Shown: positions 52,823 to 64,000 of the stretch, piece after piece
Layout of the letters: each line of letters opens with the position of its first letter
Numbering within the stretch: the stretch's first letter is position 1
Source of the DNA: Neelides folsomi
Taxonomy: Eukaryota > Arthropoda > Collembola > Neelipleona > Neelidae
Assembly: GCA_034687125.1 (NCBI GenBank)
Contig: JAQGBZ010000155.1
Location: forward strand, 79,666 to 143,665
Direction: 5' to 3'
DNA length: 64,000 nucleotides
Position numbers and translations under genes: made by a program
The notes under the pieces: generated by a model
What the model was told of the DNA's origin: nothing
Seen by the model: only the letters and a program-made list of their open reading frames with translations
The model's database searches: none

Positions 52823-55267
52823 ATGTTGGACGAAATAGACGGCCTCTTCGGGACCCGCGACCTCTTCGCCATCATCGGCATCCAGGCGAAGGATGACAGT
52901 TCGAGGGCCAAAATCGACCTCAAGACGAGTGAGTCCTTTCTTTCTCTTCGGCCTATTCGCCGACCATTAAGTTGCGTGGTGTGGAGCGGCATAGCCAGAC
53001 AATGGCGACCGTCCGTCATTGCCCTCGACCCCCGCCGGCCCTAGGGCAGCATGTCAATCGGGGTAACTTCTGGGGTCCGCAGGGGTCATGAGGTCCCAAA
53101 TTCATATAAAACTTCACGACCTACCACACTGATTACCTTGGAGAGGCCGCTCCATGTTTTTTCCGTCCTTTTACGTTGTTAAGGTTATTGGAGTTTCATA
53201 CTCGTGACACATTGAATTGATGCAATCCGAAACCTTGACATTTTTTGTTTTCAAGTCATCATGGCATAATCAACGCTTAATACTTTTCACATTTGGGAAC
53301 TTTGATTCTCACCCTATCCTATTTACCTACTTTCATTCCTAAATTGATCAATTAACGATATTTTAGTTCGAGATGCTTACATGAAAGCTGCCAAGCTCTA
53401 TCATCCAGACAAGTTTCCAGAGGAGGAAAAAGAATTGGCTACAAAGAAGTTTCAATATTTGGGAATCATTCGAAAGATCATGGAGAACGAAGATGATCGT
53501 AAATTCGTTGCATCTACCGGTATATACTCAATAAATTACAATTAAGAATATACATGCTTCAATTATTATAAAATTTGACCAATTGTAGGAGAATGGCCAT
53601 CGGGAGATGCCTACGATAAAAGTCTGTTCACGGGGAAAGTGAGTGCCGCTGATCTTGATGCCTTCAAGAAGGAGTATCAAGGTACACACAACAGCTCAAT
53701 ATTACTATCTTTATATATTATTATACAATTTTATTTAAAGATATGTATTCTAATACTTACATCTAATTTATCCAATATAAATGAATGAATGAAGTTATTT
53801 CTGGTCACATGTTTATTTTATAAAAAATGCATAAATAAATAAAATTGTATTATCTTTCAGAATGAGTTCATATATTTTAAATATGTATAATATTAGTCCA
53901 GGGAACATATTTTTAAAATTCTGTAAATTCTTTGTTATGATAACATCCTTATCGTTTACAACCTTTGCCAATTTATTATCATCTCTTTTGTAATTTCAAA
54001 TTGAGTTATTAATTGCTATTTTAATCTATTTCTTGTGGAATCTTTAGGTTCGGACGAAGAGCGTCTTGAGATCAAGAAACTCTACAACGAGGGAAATGGT
54101 AGCTTGACTCACATCTACGAGAATCTCTTTTTTGCGAACATCCTCGATGATGACAAGAGGATCTCAGCTATCATCGAAGATCTTGTAAAGAACCTGGAAG
54201 TTATTCCTCAAGTCTCGGAGAACTCACCTGCGGATCTTGTTGAAGAAAGAGTTCAACTGATAGATCAAGTAAATTTCGAAGAAAATTCGCCGGCTTTCAT
54301 TTTGAGACTTCAAACCCTTAAACTCTTGCTTAAACCTATTTTGGGAATTGATTACTTTGAGGCAATTTGAAAACTTTTCTATTCAATTTCTTTTCAGCGA
54401 TTATCAATATATCAATTTACTTATGTTTAACAATTTTTAATAATTGAACTGGTGTTTTTATAGTTAATTCGTCATTATCTAATTATGAAACAATTCTAAG
54501 CATTACCAGGAGTTATATTCCTAAGCTGAACCTTGTGAAGTTGAATGATTCATGAGAGTTAACGTATTTAAAAATGAGTTGTTTTCATATTACCTTCAAA
54601 TTGCCTAACTTTCAACGAATGGAAATGGAATGGAAATGGAATGTAAAATTCCATTTTCCTTTTTTCTTTGATGGGTTTGATATATTTGGTGCTTGTTGCG
54701 TTTTTATTTATTCCAGAATATATTTACATATCTATACAGTATTGTATTATATTCTGGTATTATTGCTTATTGATTTTATAGCTCATTGAATAATGTGTTA
54801 TGTAAGTACCTGTAGTAATATAATTACTTTTTCTTTAGCTTTTAGTGCTTTAGCATATTATGATTATCTAAGACTGATTTATCCTGTGGTACGCATTTTT
54901 TTATTTGGCTTTTTTAAATCGATTTTAATTCCTATATTGACAATTAATATTATCTATTTTTCAGGCCAAAGAAGAGGCAAAGGAAGCTGAAGAGGCCAAG
55001 AATGAGTTGGGAATCAAGATGGACGACGAAGACGACTTGAAGTCTCTCATTTTGGCCAAGAACAAAGATCGAAATGACTCATTCCTCGCATCTCTTGAAG
55101 AGAAGTACGGGAATCCGACGCCGAAGAAGCGCGGGAGGAAGCCGAAGACCGGAGACTCACCGGCAGCAAAAAGGGCTAAGAACGGAAATGCTGAGCATAC
55201 ATCTGATGATTCCAACCGTCGTGTAACTCGTCGAATGGCTCGTTCCTCGGCCACTTCCTCTGATTGA
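52823..55267 (+). CDS. DNAJC9: DnaJ homologue subfamily C member 9 (histone co-chaperone)
   Basis: Exons 52823-52928, 53367-53519, 53589-53681, 54048-54268 and 54965-55267 join in phase to 291 residues (human 260). The N-terminus MLDEIDGLFGTRDLFAIIGI starts a J domain with the HPD motif in KLYHPDKF, then FQYLGIIRKIMEN. Family-specific parts are LDAFKKEYQGSDEE (human IQAFEKTYKGSEEE), the histone-binding-type helical part, KEEAKEAEEAKNELG (human QEEAKEAEMSRKELG) and FLASLEEKYG. A basic tail with PKKRGRKPK looks like an AT-hook/nuclear signal and is longer than in human. DNAJC9 recruits Hsp70 to histone H3-H4. A likely poly(A) signal AATAAA is near 55385. Transcription is divergent from SAP30BP. 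Confidence 0.94.
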
Positions 55268-57998
55268 ACGTGTGAATTGGTTTCCTGCATACATCCACCA
55301 AGTCTACTAATTAACATTGTCCATCAATATTTCATTTTTTAATTTAATTGGCCGAGATGAAATATAGAATTTCAAAATGAAAGAAAATAAATTCTATTTG
55401 AATTAATAGGGAAGTATTATGAGTAGGTTTTACTAAAAAAATTTTCAAATATTTAGTATTTATGATTTACTTAAATTACCATTTGAGTCATTGGGAGTTA
55501 AGTTTTACTTTTAGCTTTGCCGCCAAGCGATTCTGATCGATGTTTAGGAGCAACAAGTCTGTAGGAAACTCACGCACATTTATTCTTCATTTACCAAACT
55601 ATATATTACTTATGTATAGCTTGAGACTTTTTTTTACTATTTGTAGGATAGAACCATGTGCCCTAAATGCATTTAGTGCCATTTGTACATAATGGATTGA
55701 TAAAACATTGCAACTTTTTATACGGCTAGTTGAATGCAGGATTGATATGCATCAAAGTACGTTCCTCAAGTTTAAATTAGAAAGAACAATTTGTATGGCT
55801 GTTCAACATGTTCCTCTTTATAACAAATTTTTCAATTTTCTATATTTATTTTCACAAGTTTCAATGGAGGAAAAAAACAAATTTTTTCGAGGTGAAATTA
55901 CATGATTGTATGTACCTTGTTGTTTATATTTCCATTATTATTCACTAATAATGACGTTGACATTGACTTTTGATCTTCTTAGGTACATTTCTGATGAAAT
56001 ATGTTTACAAGGAGTGAGCTCGATTTCTTTGAGAAATTAAATTAGTCTTGCCATCTTGTCTCAATGGAGGGTCGTTTTGGTCGATTCTTCTTATTTCACA
56101 AGTATTCCTTTAGATATTTGTATATTAAAAACATTTGATAATTTCCTAAAACACTATCCTTTTGCACTTTGAAAAATGTTGTAAAATCCTTATATCTTGG
56201 CAACTTTTTTAATTTAAATAATATATAACATTTATTGATTAAATAGTATAGTGATTTAATATGAAAATTGAAACCGTTTAAATATATAAAAATACTTATC
56301 TATATACATATATAGGCGTAACAATTTAAATTTCACCAAGGGATGATTTAATATTTAAATTCTACAAAAATACATTTATAGTGAAACGAGGACACAAGGA
56401 GTGAGTGTACTTTAGATTTTTGAGAAGTCAAACAAATCGACTGTCGATTTAATATATACAAACATTAGTATTTACTAAACTACTTGTATATCCTTCGTGT
56501 AATAATTATTAGGATTCCTACTAAATTTCAATAGAGATTAGAGCAATTATTAGGCCATCTTTTAAAAATTAAAATTTAGTGAGCAACTACTTGAGCAAAT
56601 TAATTTCTCAAATCTTGGATACATGGGAACATATTAAACAGAATTACCTAATACAATTATTAGTTTTGGGAAATGCAATATGCAGACAATGGCGGGTTTT
56701 TAGCAACAAACTTTTCAACTTCACTTTTAAAAGGAGTTTGAATAATGTATATTATTTTACGTACAACATTAATACAATTACATTAGTTTAAAAGGCATTC
56801 TTCATCACATGAATAGGTATAAATCACTTTAAATCCAAATGATATTCACAAAAGTGTACATTAGTGACATAGAAGTATTATATTGGAAACAACTTGGGCG
56901 AATTTCTCATCACATTAATTTAAATAGATAATAAGTTATTGAATATCGAGTTAAGTATTATAATGATATATGCGGTTATGAGTCAGTTACCGATGTCTGA
57001 ACTCAGAATTCTATACATTATCCATGCGTGTTGTGTTTAATAAGATAAATGTTAATACATACTGATATTATGTATAGTTTGATCACAGGAAATAATTAGG
57101 ATATGATTAATATTTAAATTTATTTTGGATAAATTAAATGTTTTATGCATCATATATTAAATCCTAATGTTTGATTTAAATAGGTAGTAGGACGAAAAAG
57201 CTAGATTAGAAATTTAAATTAAAATATTGAGGTCGATTTGAATAATGGGAGAAATTGGTAGAATTATTAGATTTAAAATCAAATCAGTATATTGCCAATC
57301 TTATCAGTGCTATTTACTGTTAATTGTACTCTCATAGTCTCGATTCGAAAACCACGTCAAAAGAAAGTTATTGAAATTTAGAAAAATGATGTCTAGCTTA
57401 TTAATAGTAAATATGTAATTAGTCTTAATGTTAGTTCCTTGTATTACATATTTTCCTAAATTTCCTAGTTTATTTACTATTTTGAGCTTTGTCCTTTTCA
57501 TGTAATGGGAGTGATTGAGATATTAGGCTTATATAAATGCAATAGTTTTATTTATTAACGGCCACTGGGAAGATTTATTTGAAGATCCCTATGAACTTTA
57601 AAGCGATTAGCTGCTGGAAGATCTTGAAATTTGATATTATTAATTTAAAATGTACCTCAATCCTCCATTTTTTATAACTATTTTGCAAGTCTTATTGTGC
57701 TAATTTTAAGTTAAGCATAAAGATGGTTGTAAAGTGGTCTGAAATGGTAAATTATGTGTTTACACATTGGTTTGAAATAAGACTTTAGAGATGTGAAGTT
57801 ATACATACATAGTTAGGAAAAAAGAGTATGTGTGATTAAAAATAATGATTTTTGTTCAATTTCCAATTATTTCAAAGATACATAATTTCAATATTCATAA
57901 TAACTTAAAATGATAACCTAACATATTAATATTAATGAACCAAATGCACACTCACAGACATATCAAACTTATTAATAAATACATACCTACCATACATA
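55268..57998. other. gene-poor AT-rich region
   Basis: I see no coding exon with family resemblance or paired splice signals between the end of DNAJC9 and the mariner element. Only short AT-biased open frames occur. Confidence 0.55.
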
Positions 57999-58723
57999 CT
58001 GAGGGTGATTCACTCCCATTTGAAGGGTTCTGACATCTTTATTTAATATCTTCATTAACATGCTAATTTTTACCAACAATTGTCTTTAGTTCTATTGAAC
58101 ACATTATATATGATCAAATAAAAATCAGATCTGATTTTAAATATAATGGTTAAGTCAGTTAGACCTGAAATTGAAGGCAAGGTTTGAATTTTAAACTCTC
58201 AAAAAATTAAATTTAAAATGCAGGAGTTGGGTCATCATATTTCAATAGGAGCAATTAGCAATATTAAAAATGAAATTGGGAAAAGAATAAGTGCCAAAAG
58301 TAAAGGATTCCCAAACTCTCCGATTGTGCAAACTCCCATAAAGGTGAACCATCAGGAAATTGAGTCTTTTCTCGTATATGTCGAATCCTCCAAATCAACG
58401 GGAGTCATGGCCAAAAAGTTTCACCTGCGCCATGCAACGATTCATCGGATATTTAAGAATATTTTTTTGAGGGTAATAAGGAGATAAATGACGACTCGTC
58501 ATCTTAAAAAACCCACATTAATAACAGGTACACTATAAAAAGTCAACGGTGAAAGTGATTTCCAAAAAATCTGCATCAATCGACAAGGAAAGGGTCAAAA
58601 TAGCCCAGTAGAGTAGACAGCTTCTAATCCACCCAAATGAAGGTAGACAGATTGAAAATACCAAAGATATTCACATCAGAAAGATTAAATAAAAACCTTC
58701 AAATGGGAACGAATCACCCTCAG
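57999..58723 (+). mobile_element. internally deleted mariner/Tc1-type element
   Basis: 28-bp terminal inverted repeats beginning CTGAGGGTGATTC (57999-58026 and 58696-58723) differ at two positions and are flanked by TA on both sides. Inside, on the plus strand, degenerate sequence starting near 58147 (MVKSVRPEIEGKV) and the frame 58218-58487 look like the N-terminal paired helix-turn-helix region of a transposase (QELGHHISIGAISNI, VMAKKFHLRHATIHRIF). The catalytic DDE/D domain is absent, and a stop interrupts the reading frame after the first part. It is a deletion derivative that could be mobilised only in trans. Confidence 0.8.
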
Positions 58724-61700
58724 TAATATGTACTAAAGCATCATCAATCAAGTATAAATAATGTAATAGGTAAATCTCATACATAACTACATGATAATGA
58801 TAGCTACAATACCTAATATATAGCTTGACATATAAAACTGTATTTTGTCAAATTTTCTTACGATAAAGTTGATACATGTACATGGTACATGCATACCAGT
58901 AATATAAGTAGGTATGATAATTGATAACTCATAGCTTTAATATTTCTTTAATCTTTCTATATATATATATTACTTGAAGAAAGTCAAAATTGTTAATTTA
59001 AAAGCGTGAAAATTGGATATAAGGACACCACTCTTTAATTTTGATGAAATAATTGTTGTTGATAATGGGGGATTTAAATGGCGGAATGAGCCGGTTAGCC
59101 TCTCAATGAGGGGAAATGAAGGTAAGGAATGAAGTGGTTCGCTGTTCATCTTCACCTCTTCGGCCTAATTGTATCTTGTCAGCTATGTTCGAGGCGGAGT
59201 CTGGGTCCTCTCTACATTTACATCATCTTATGGAGCCAAGTGCAAATTTAATCGAGCCGAGCCGTATCAAATTAACATTCGGCGAGACGAGAGACCCTCG
59301 TCGTTTTATATTCACTTAAATTTCTTTTACCGTCGCCGTTTCCACTTTAAATTTTCCACACATACGAGGGGCTCCTCGACGGACACAAAAGAACTCACAC
59401 GACTACACCCACAGTCTATGTAGGAAGTAAAAATCTGGCGTATCTCACTTCCATCCCAACTTCTTTTCTTTATTTTTCATTCATCCGATGGGCAATCTGC
59501 AAAGGATAAGATGGTTCAATTTAATAATTTTATTAAAATCAAAATTTCATCAATTAGCTTATCAATGGTAGCTCGGTTATTGTGTGCCTCTTAATCATTA
59601 ATAATAAATTTACATAAAATAAATGCTCTACATATGCCAATGTATTTATTTGCCAAAGCATATTTGATATTGCTCATATACTTACATACATACATATGTA
59701 CTATTATACTTATTTACAATTGTGTATGCCATATGTAGTATGGGATTATTGGGAACATAATTATTATTTGTGGGTACGTTAATATATATATTTCTAACGA
59801 TAAATTAGACAGCCATACATACATATGTATTGTAGCAAGGCGGGGAACCCCGCGGCCCCCGCCAAGTTCCCTCGGGATTATAGCGTCCCGGATTCGCTCC
59901 TAACTAACCACCTGAAACGGATATCTAATCAATCAATGAATTATTAGACTCTAATTGCGAGTGGCCACTCAATTTAGACTTTTATTAATCGAATCTCCGA
60001 GTTGGGCATAAGCTGTGAGCTTGATGTCCGGATCCCAACTGGCGTATTGAGGAGCAGTCCAAGCTCAATAATAAGAGAGAATAAGACAAAACGGGGCCGT
60101 GAGAATCTGATTCAGCATGTCACATCCTGTGACTCATGCTTACAGTATGTATGTAATTTGTATGTATGTACCTATATATCTAATATATTTACTTAACATC
60201 AATAACATAACATACTTAAGTACTGCTCAAGATATGTATAGATACGTTAAGATACGTACGTGTAAAGGAAGTAGACGAAATATTTAAATTTTAATATCAT
60301 ACCTTATTTACATGAATCCCTTGAAGCATTTTTGTCCAAAATATGATTATCTTATTCATCGTCTTCCACGCCATTGATAATTATACAATATAATATATGA
60401 AAGCTCATCTTGGAAAGGTCGCCACCTGTTCCATAAAAACACCTACATGTAAACCTTACTTGTGCCAGGAACAATTAGTCACGTAAATACTTTTAAGTAA
60501 GTTAAATCTCATGATATCATTCATATAAAAACAAATATTAAATGCATAATAATATAAATAATACATATTTTGTATTAACCCAAGTAAAAAATTAAGTCTT
60601 TTCTGAGAACCATAATAAGTCCTAATGTCTCTTGCTCTTTAGTGTAAGTATAATTGTTATTAGCGCTTTTTCTCTGTTAATAGGATAATGGGAGAGGGAA
60701 ATCTGGTTTTTTCTATTCAAGCGATGAGCCTACCCTAATATTAAAAGAAGAGATAGGGATCTTAAAGAGCTCGGTTTCCTCATTTGCACAACTCCTTTTA
60801 GGAATCTCATGAGTTATTGGTTCGGCAACAAAGAATTTGATCAGAAGGTATATTGGCATCCAGTTTGGTCAAAGCAGGGCGGAAACGACGGATCCATAAG
60901 AGATTACTATTGACTATTGACCTACGAGCCATTATCTCCTTCTTCGGTCCATAGGGACAACCGTTCTGGCCATCATCCTATGAAATAAACCATGGAGTGA
61001 AGCTATGCATAAATACAGGTAGATCCAATTCACTTTTTCTAGACGGAAGGTGAAAACAAGTTAAGGGTTATTAAAAGTAGGCCCACAGAGGTATTACATA
61101 TGTTTAGTAGTCTAAACAGTTGGAAAACATTTCCCATGGATCAAATGTAGAATGAACGAAAGGAAAGTTATGGGAATGTAATTTAGCTAGATATATAGGA
61201 AAGGGCGTCGCACATCTCATTCTGCTCATTCCATTATTATGATTCATTATAAGGAAGATTTCTTTATTATTACGAGGCAGTTGGAGTGAGATGATCCCAC
61301 CCTGATGGCTTTTAAAATGGAAGTGGGTGGGAGAGGTAAGTAGAAGCATGGGAGCATCTGATTCACTTCTCCGTTTGACCTATCGGACCTTCCCATCTCC
61401 AAAGGTGCCTTCGAGCCCAGAGATTTTCATCAGCTTGACAGACGTGTCACTATCAGTATATCATATTTATATGAATCTACATACTCTATCAGTATATTAT
61501 AATATATAAAATACATCTTATACTTTTCAAAGTAGTTACAATTGGCATTGGCATAACTAGGATATAACATACATACATACATAGAGTACATACTAGAAAT
61601 GAGAGCGGAGATTTATTTTCCATATTTGTGAGAATCATCTCTTGAATCTCTCATGCTGCTCTCAAAAGTTCAATTTCCCATTTCCCTTCAGGTGGATTCG

Positions 61701-64000
61701 GATTTCAAAATTCTCCTCCTTTAGCTTTTTACATTCCTTCAGGTTCAGGCTTGCAATTCTCTTTGGAGATGCACACAAATCATATATGTATTATACAATT
61801 AACTACATACAAATACCATACATATGTATGCATACTATGATTTATATACAAAGGTATGTCAATATTGAAAAGGAATTTACAAATAATGCAGGTGTATCAT
61901 AGGTATGTAGTAAATACATAGAGTAGGTACATACTTTTGTGTCAGGTATCAGGTATCAATAGAATTCAGTGTGACTGATGACACTGATGACATATTGAGA
62001 AAGAGGGAATATTTGTCCATTTCTTTCGTGAAATTTTTAATTCTACAGTCTAATGAATATCATTTGTAAAATTAATATATAGTTTTAACAAATTGTAGAT
62101 TTTTTTGTATTTTTATGCTATGCTATAGTAAAAGAGTTGAAGGTCCTTTGAGGATCAAGAGCTTGTTCAGTTGTTCACCCAATGGTGTGGCGGTGACCTG
62201 ACCGTTTCATTTGAACCTATCTGTAAGGAGATGAGAGACAAAAATACTTGCACAGAACTAAATAAAAAAAATCTAAAATGGGTTAATTAAAGCTCACCAT
62301 ATAAAGAAAGGAACGTATATTCAATTAATTTGTTGAAATGCTACTCTGAAGGATCTCACTTGGAATATTAAAAAGACGTCGTGCTCTACAAGGAATGAAA
62401 TTAAACGATATGACTTACATAGTCTTTCCATTTACCATTTCAATAAGGAAGAACAAAAGCCTGGGCATCGGCCACACTTGTCAGATCTGTTTATTTATGT
62501 ATACACATATGTATACAGGTACATAATGTACATATAGTACATAGTACATACATTAAATACATATAAAAATAACCTATTAGAGTTGGTATAAACGAGTATT
62601 TATAGCAATTAATATTTTAAATTTCGATTGCTCTTTTGCTTCGTAATTCGTAATGAACTCCACATTATTCTAACTCCGATCTCATTTACCTACTTTGATC
62701 ATTATTTCTTTAATACCTACATTAGTAAATCTAATTTATATCGTTAGATTATATAAATTAATTGATTACCAATGCTCTTACAAGAGTCTTAACATTTAAC
62801 AACAATAAATAATAATGGACCTGTGACTCCTCTCTAATATTGAGATGGTTGTAAGAGAATTTGCGAATCTTTCACGTTTCCGCTTTCCTTTTAAGCTCTC
62901 ACCATCAGTGAGTATTTGGGAACTATCGTTTGAGGGTCGAAGGGGGATTGCCAGAAGCGTTCAAAAGGAGATTAAGTCAACTACTGCGGTGGAGGGTAAA
63001 GGAGTTGAATACTTGAGAGTCTCACGAGACAAAATGTTTGCACTTGACACGTCTCAATTTACTCAATTGGATATTGGATTCATGAACGAGTAAATATTTC
63101 CTCAACTCTTCAGTCACGAGGAGAAATTAGAGAATGCAAAAAAGCAATCGCGTTCTGCGTCATTCCATAAAATCATATTGAAACCCTGTTTTATAATATT
63201 TGTATTTTATTATATTACAAATATATTAAAAATATCTATTTGTAGTATACCTGTATGGTATAAGTAATAATTTTATTTTTGTAATTAAAATTAAAAATTA
63301 TATTTTGCTCTAAAATTGTGTACTTTTTGATATTTCTCTCTTATTTAAGTAGCTTAACAATAAACAATTTATTAATTTTTGATCTTCTCATTTATATAAT
63401 GATAATCAAATATTTTCTACATAGACAAAAATATTATGATTATGCAAATATAATTAATTTTAGATTAGGTGTTAAGAAGGAAAATTTTAAGGAATCCAAT
63501 CCACTGTTTAAATGTCATATAATATATGTATGAATTCTATGAGGTCGTCATATCGTAATCGAATCCGCCTTTTGAATAAAAGATGAATCCTCCAGAAGCA
63601 GGAGGCACAAGAAAACAAAAGGAGGAAATCAAGTTTGCCTTGACTGTTTTAATTTTAGATCTTTAGCTCTCTCGAGTAAAATGAAATTGATGGACGTTTG
63701 GTTCAACCTCCATTTGTTCATTTGAGAGTTTAAAATCTAGTGAGTATATAAAATAATAATATATGTATTCTAATGCCTTTGATTGGAAACAAAGACCTTC
63801 AGGTCACTCATTCATAATTGCCCAACTTTCCCATTTTAAGATGGAGACAAGAATTTTTGGGGGTTTTTCTCCTCGTTATCTCTTCAATGGTTTTACACTA
63901 TGGAAGTACTACTCATGAGCACAGGAGTTGTCAAAATCCCTTTTACGACTACCTTGCATTCTTTTCTCAAATTATTCAGTATATCACATTTTGCACTTTA
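58724..64000. other. gene-poor region to the window end
   Basis: I find no gene I can support. The frame 62845-63093 (82 codons) resembles no known family. A GC-richer patch at 59050-59420, and another at 59835-60120 containing the hairpin GCGGGGAACCCCGC (59840-59853), may be regulatory. The remainder is AT-rich with many ATACATAC-type simple stretches. Confidence 0.45.

Noticed and set aside
52463-53044. 193-codon open frame across the SAP30BP/DNAJC9 divergent promoter
   Set aside because: It overlaps the DNAJC9 first exon in another frame and the GC-rich promoter. Composition is compositional Arg/Ser/Pro without domain resemblance, and DNAJC9 has a well-supported frame here.
59840-59853. 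GCGGGGAACCCCGC hairpin
   Set aside because: Too short, with no associated element ends or gene, to treat as a feature on its own; mentioned in the region entry.
62845-63093. 82-codon plus-strand frame
   Set aside because: No motif recognised and no flanking exons; kept only as a mention in the intergenic entry.

Overview
This window is animal nuclear DNA. It is AT-rich and its genes are broken by many short GT-AG introns. I could rebuild eleven protein-coding genes exon by exon, and a twelfth partial gene is unidentified. The protein families are metazoan. A SIFamide-type receptor, a tryptophan hydroxylase whose N-terminus reads MSGSGKGLLGLW, and abundant degenerate Tc1/mariner and hAT elements point to an arthropod. 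My best guess is a parasitic copepod (sea louse); this is inferred from sequence character, not from a search.

Layout from left to right. Positions 1-5926 are gene-poor; they hold a small hAT element with an 8-bp target duplication and a tRNA-like/SINE candidate. Positions 5927-9001 carry three closely spaced plus-strand genes: an unidentified Ser/Pro-rich protein, CMC2 (a mitochondrial twin CX9C protein) and ABITRAM. SRP72 (minus, 12229-9426) and Sin3 (plus, 12863-20298) are divergent. A dead mariner remnant follows, then ribulose-phosphate 3-epimerase (22178-23838) and, 125 bp later on the same strand, a JIP1/Aplip1 scaffold (23964-27289). Tryptophan hydroxylase (28401-33477) converges on a C9orf72 homologue (36777-34502, minus). 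A long gene-poor stretch (36.9-44.8 kb) contains three CCACGTGG motifs and two small inverted-repeat elements; one sits in this stretch and the other lies in the intron of the next gene. A SIFamide-receptor-like GPCR (48454-44785, minus) follows. SAP30BP (52471-50780, minus) and DNAJC9 (52823-55267, plus) share a short GC-rich divergent promoter. The last 8.7 kb shows no convincing gene, only a defective mariner element.

The genes are mostly housekeeping: chromatin and transcription (Sin3, SAP30BP, DNAJC9, ABITRAM), protein targeting (SRP72), the pentose phosphate pathway (RPE) and mitochondrial respiratory-chain assembly (CMC2). There is also a neuronal set: serotonin synthesis (TPH), peptide signalling (SIFaR), axonal transport and JNK scaffolding (JIP1), and an endolysosomal/autophagy regulator (C9orf72).

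The observations most worth following are: the operon-like 5.9-9.0 kb cluster, where a poly(A) signal sits directly before the splice acceptor of the next gene; an arthropod C9orf72 homologue with an apparent one-base frameshift near its end; a perfect 30-bp palindrome inside an RPE intron; and several inverted-repeat elements with recognisable target duplications.
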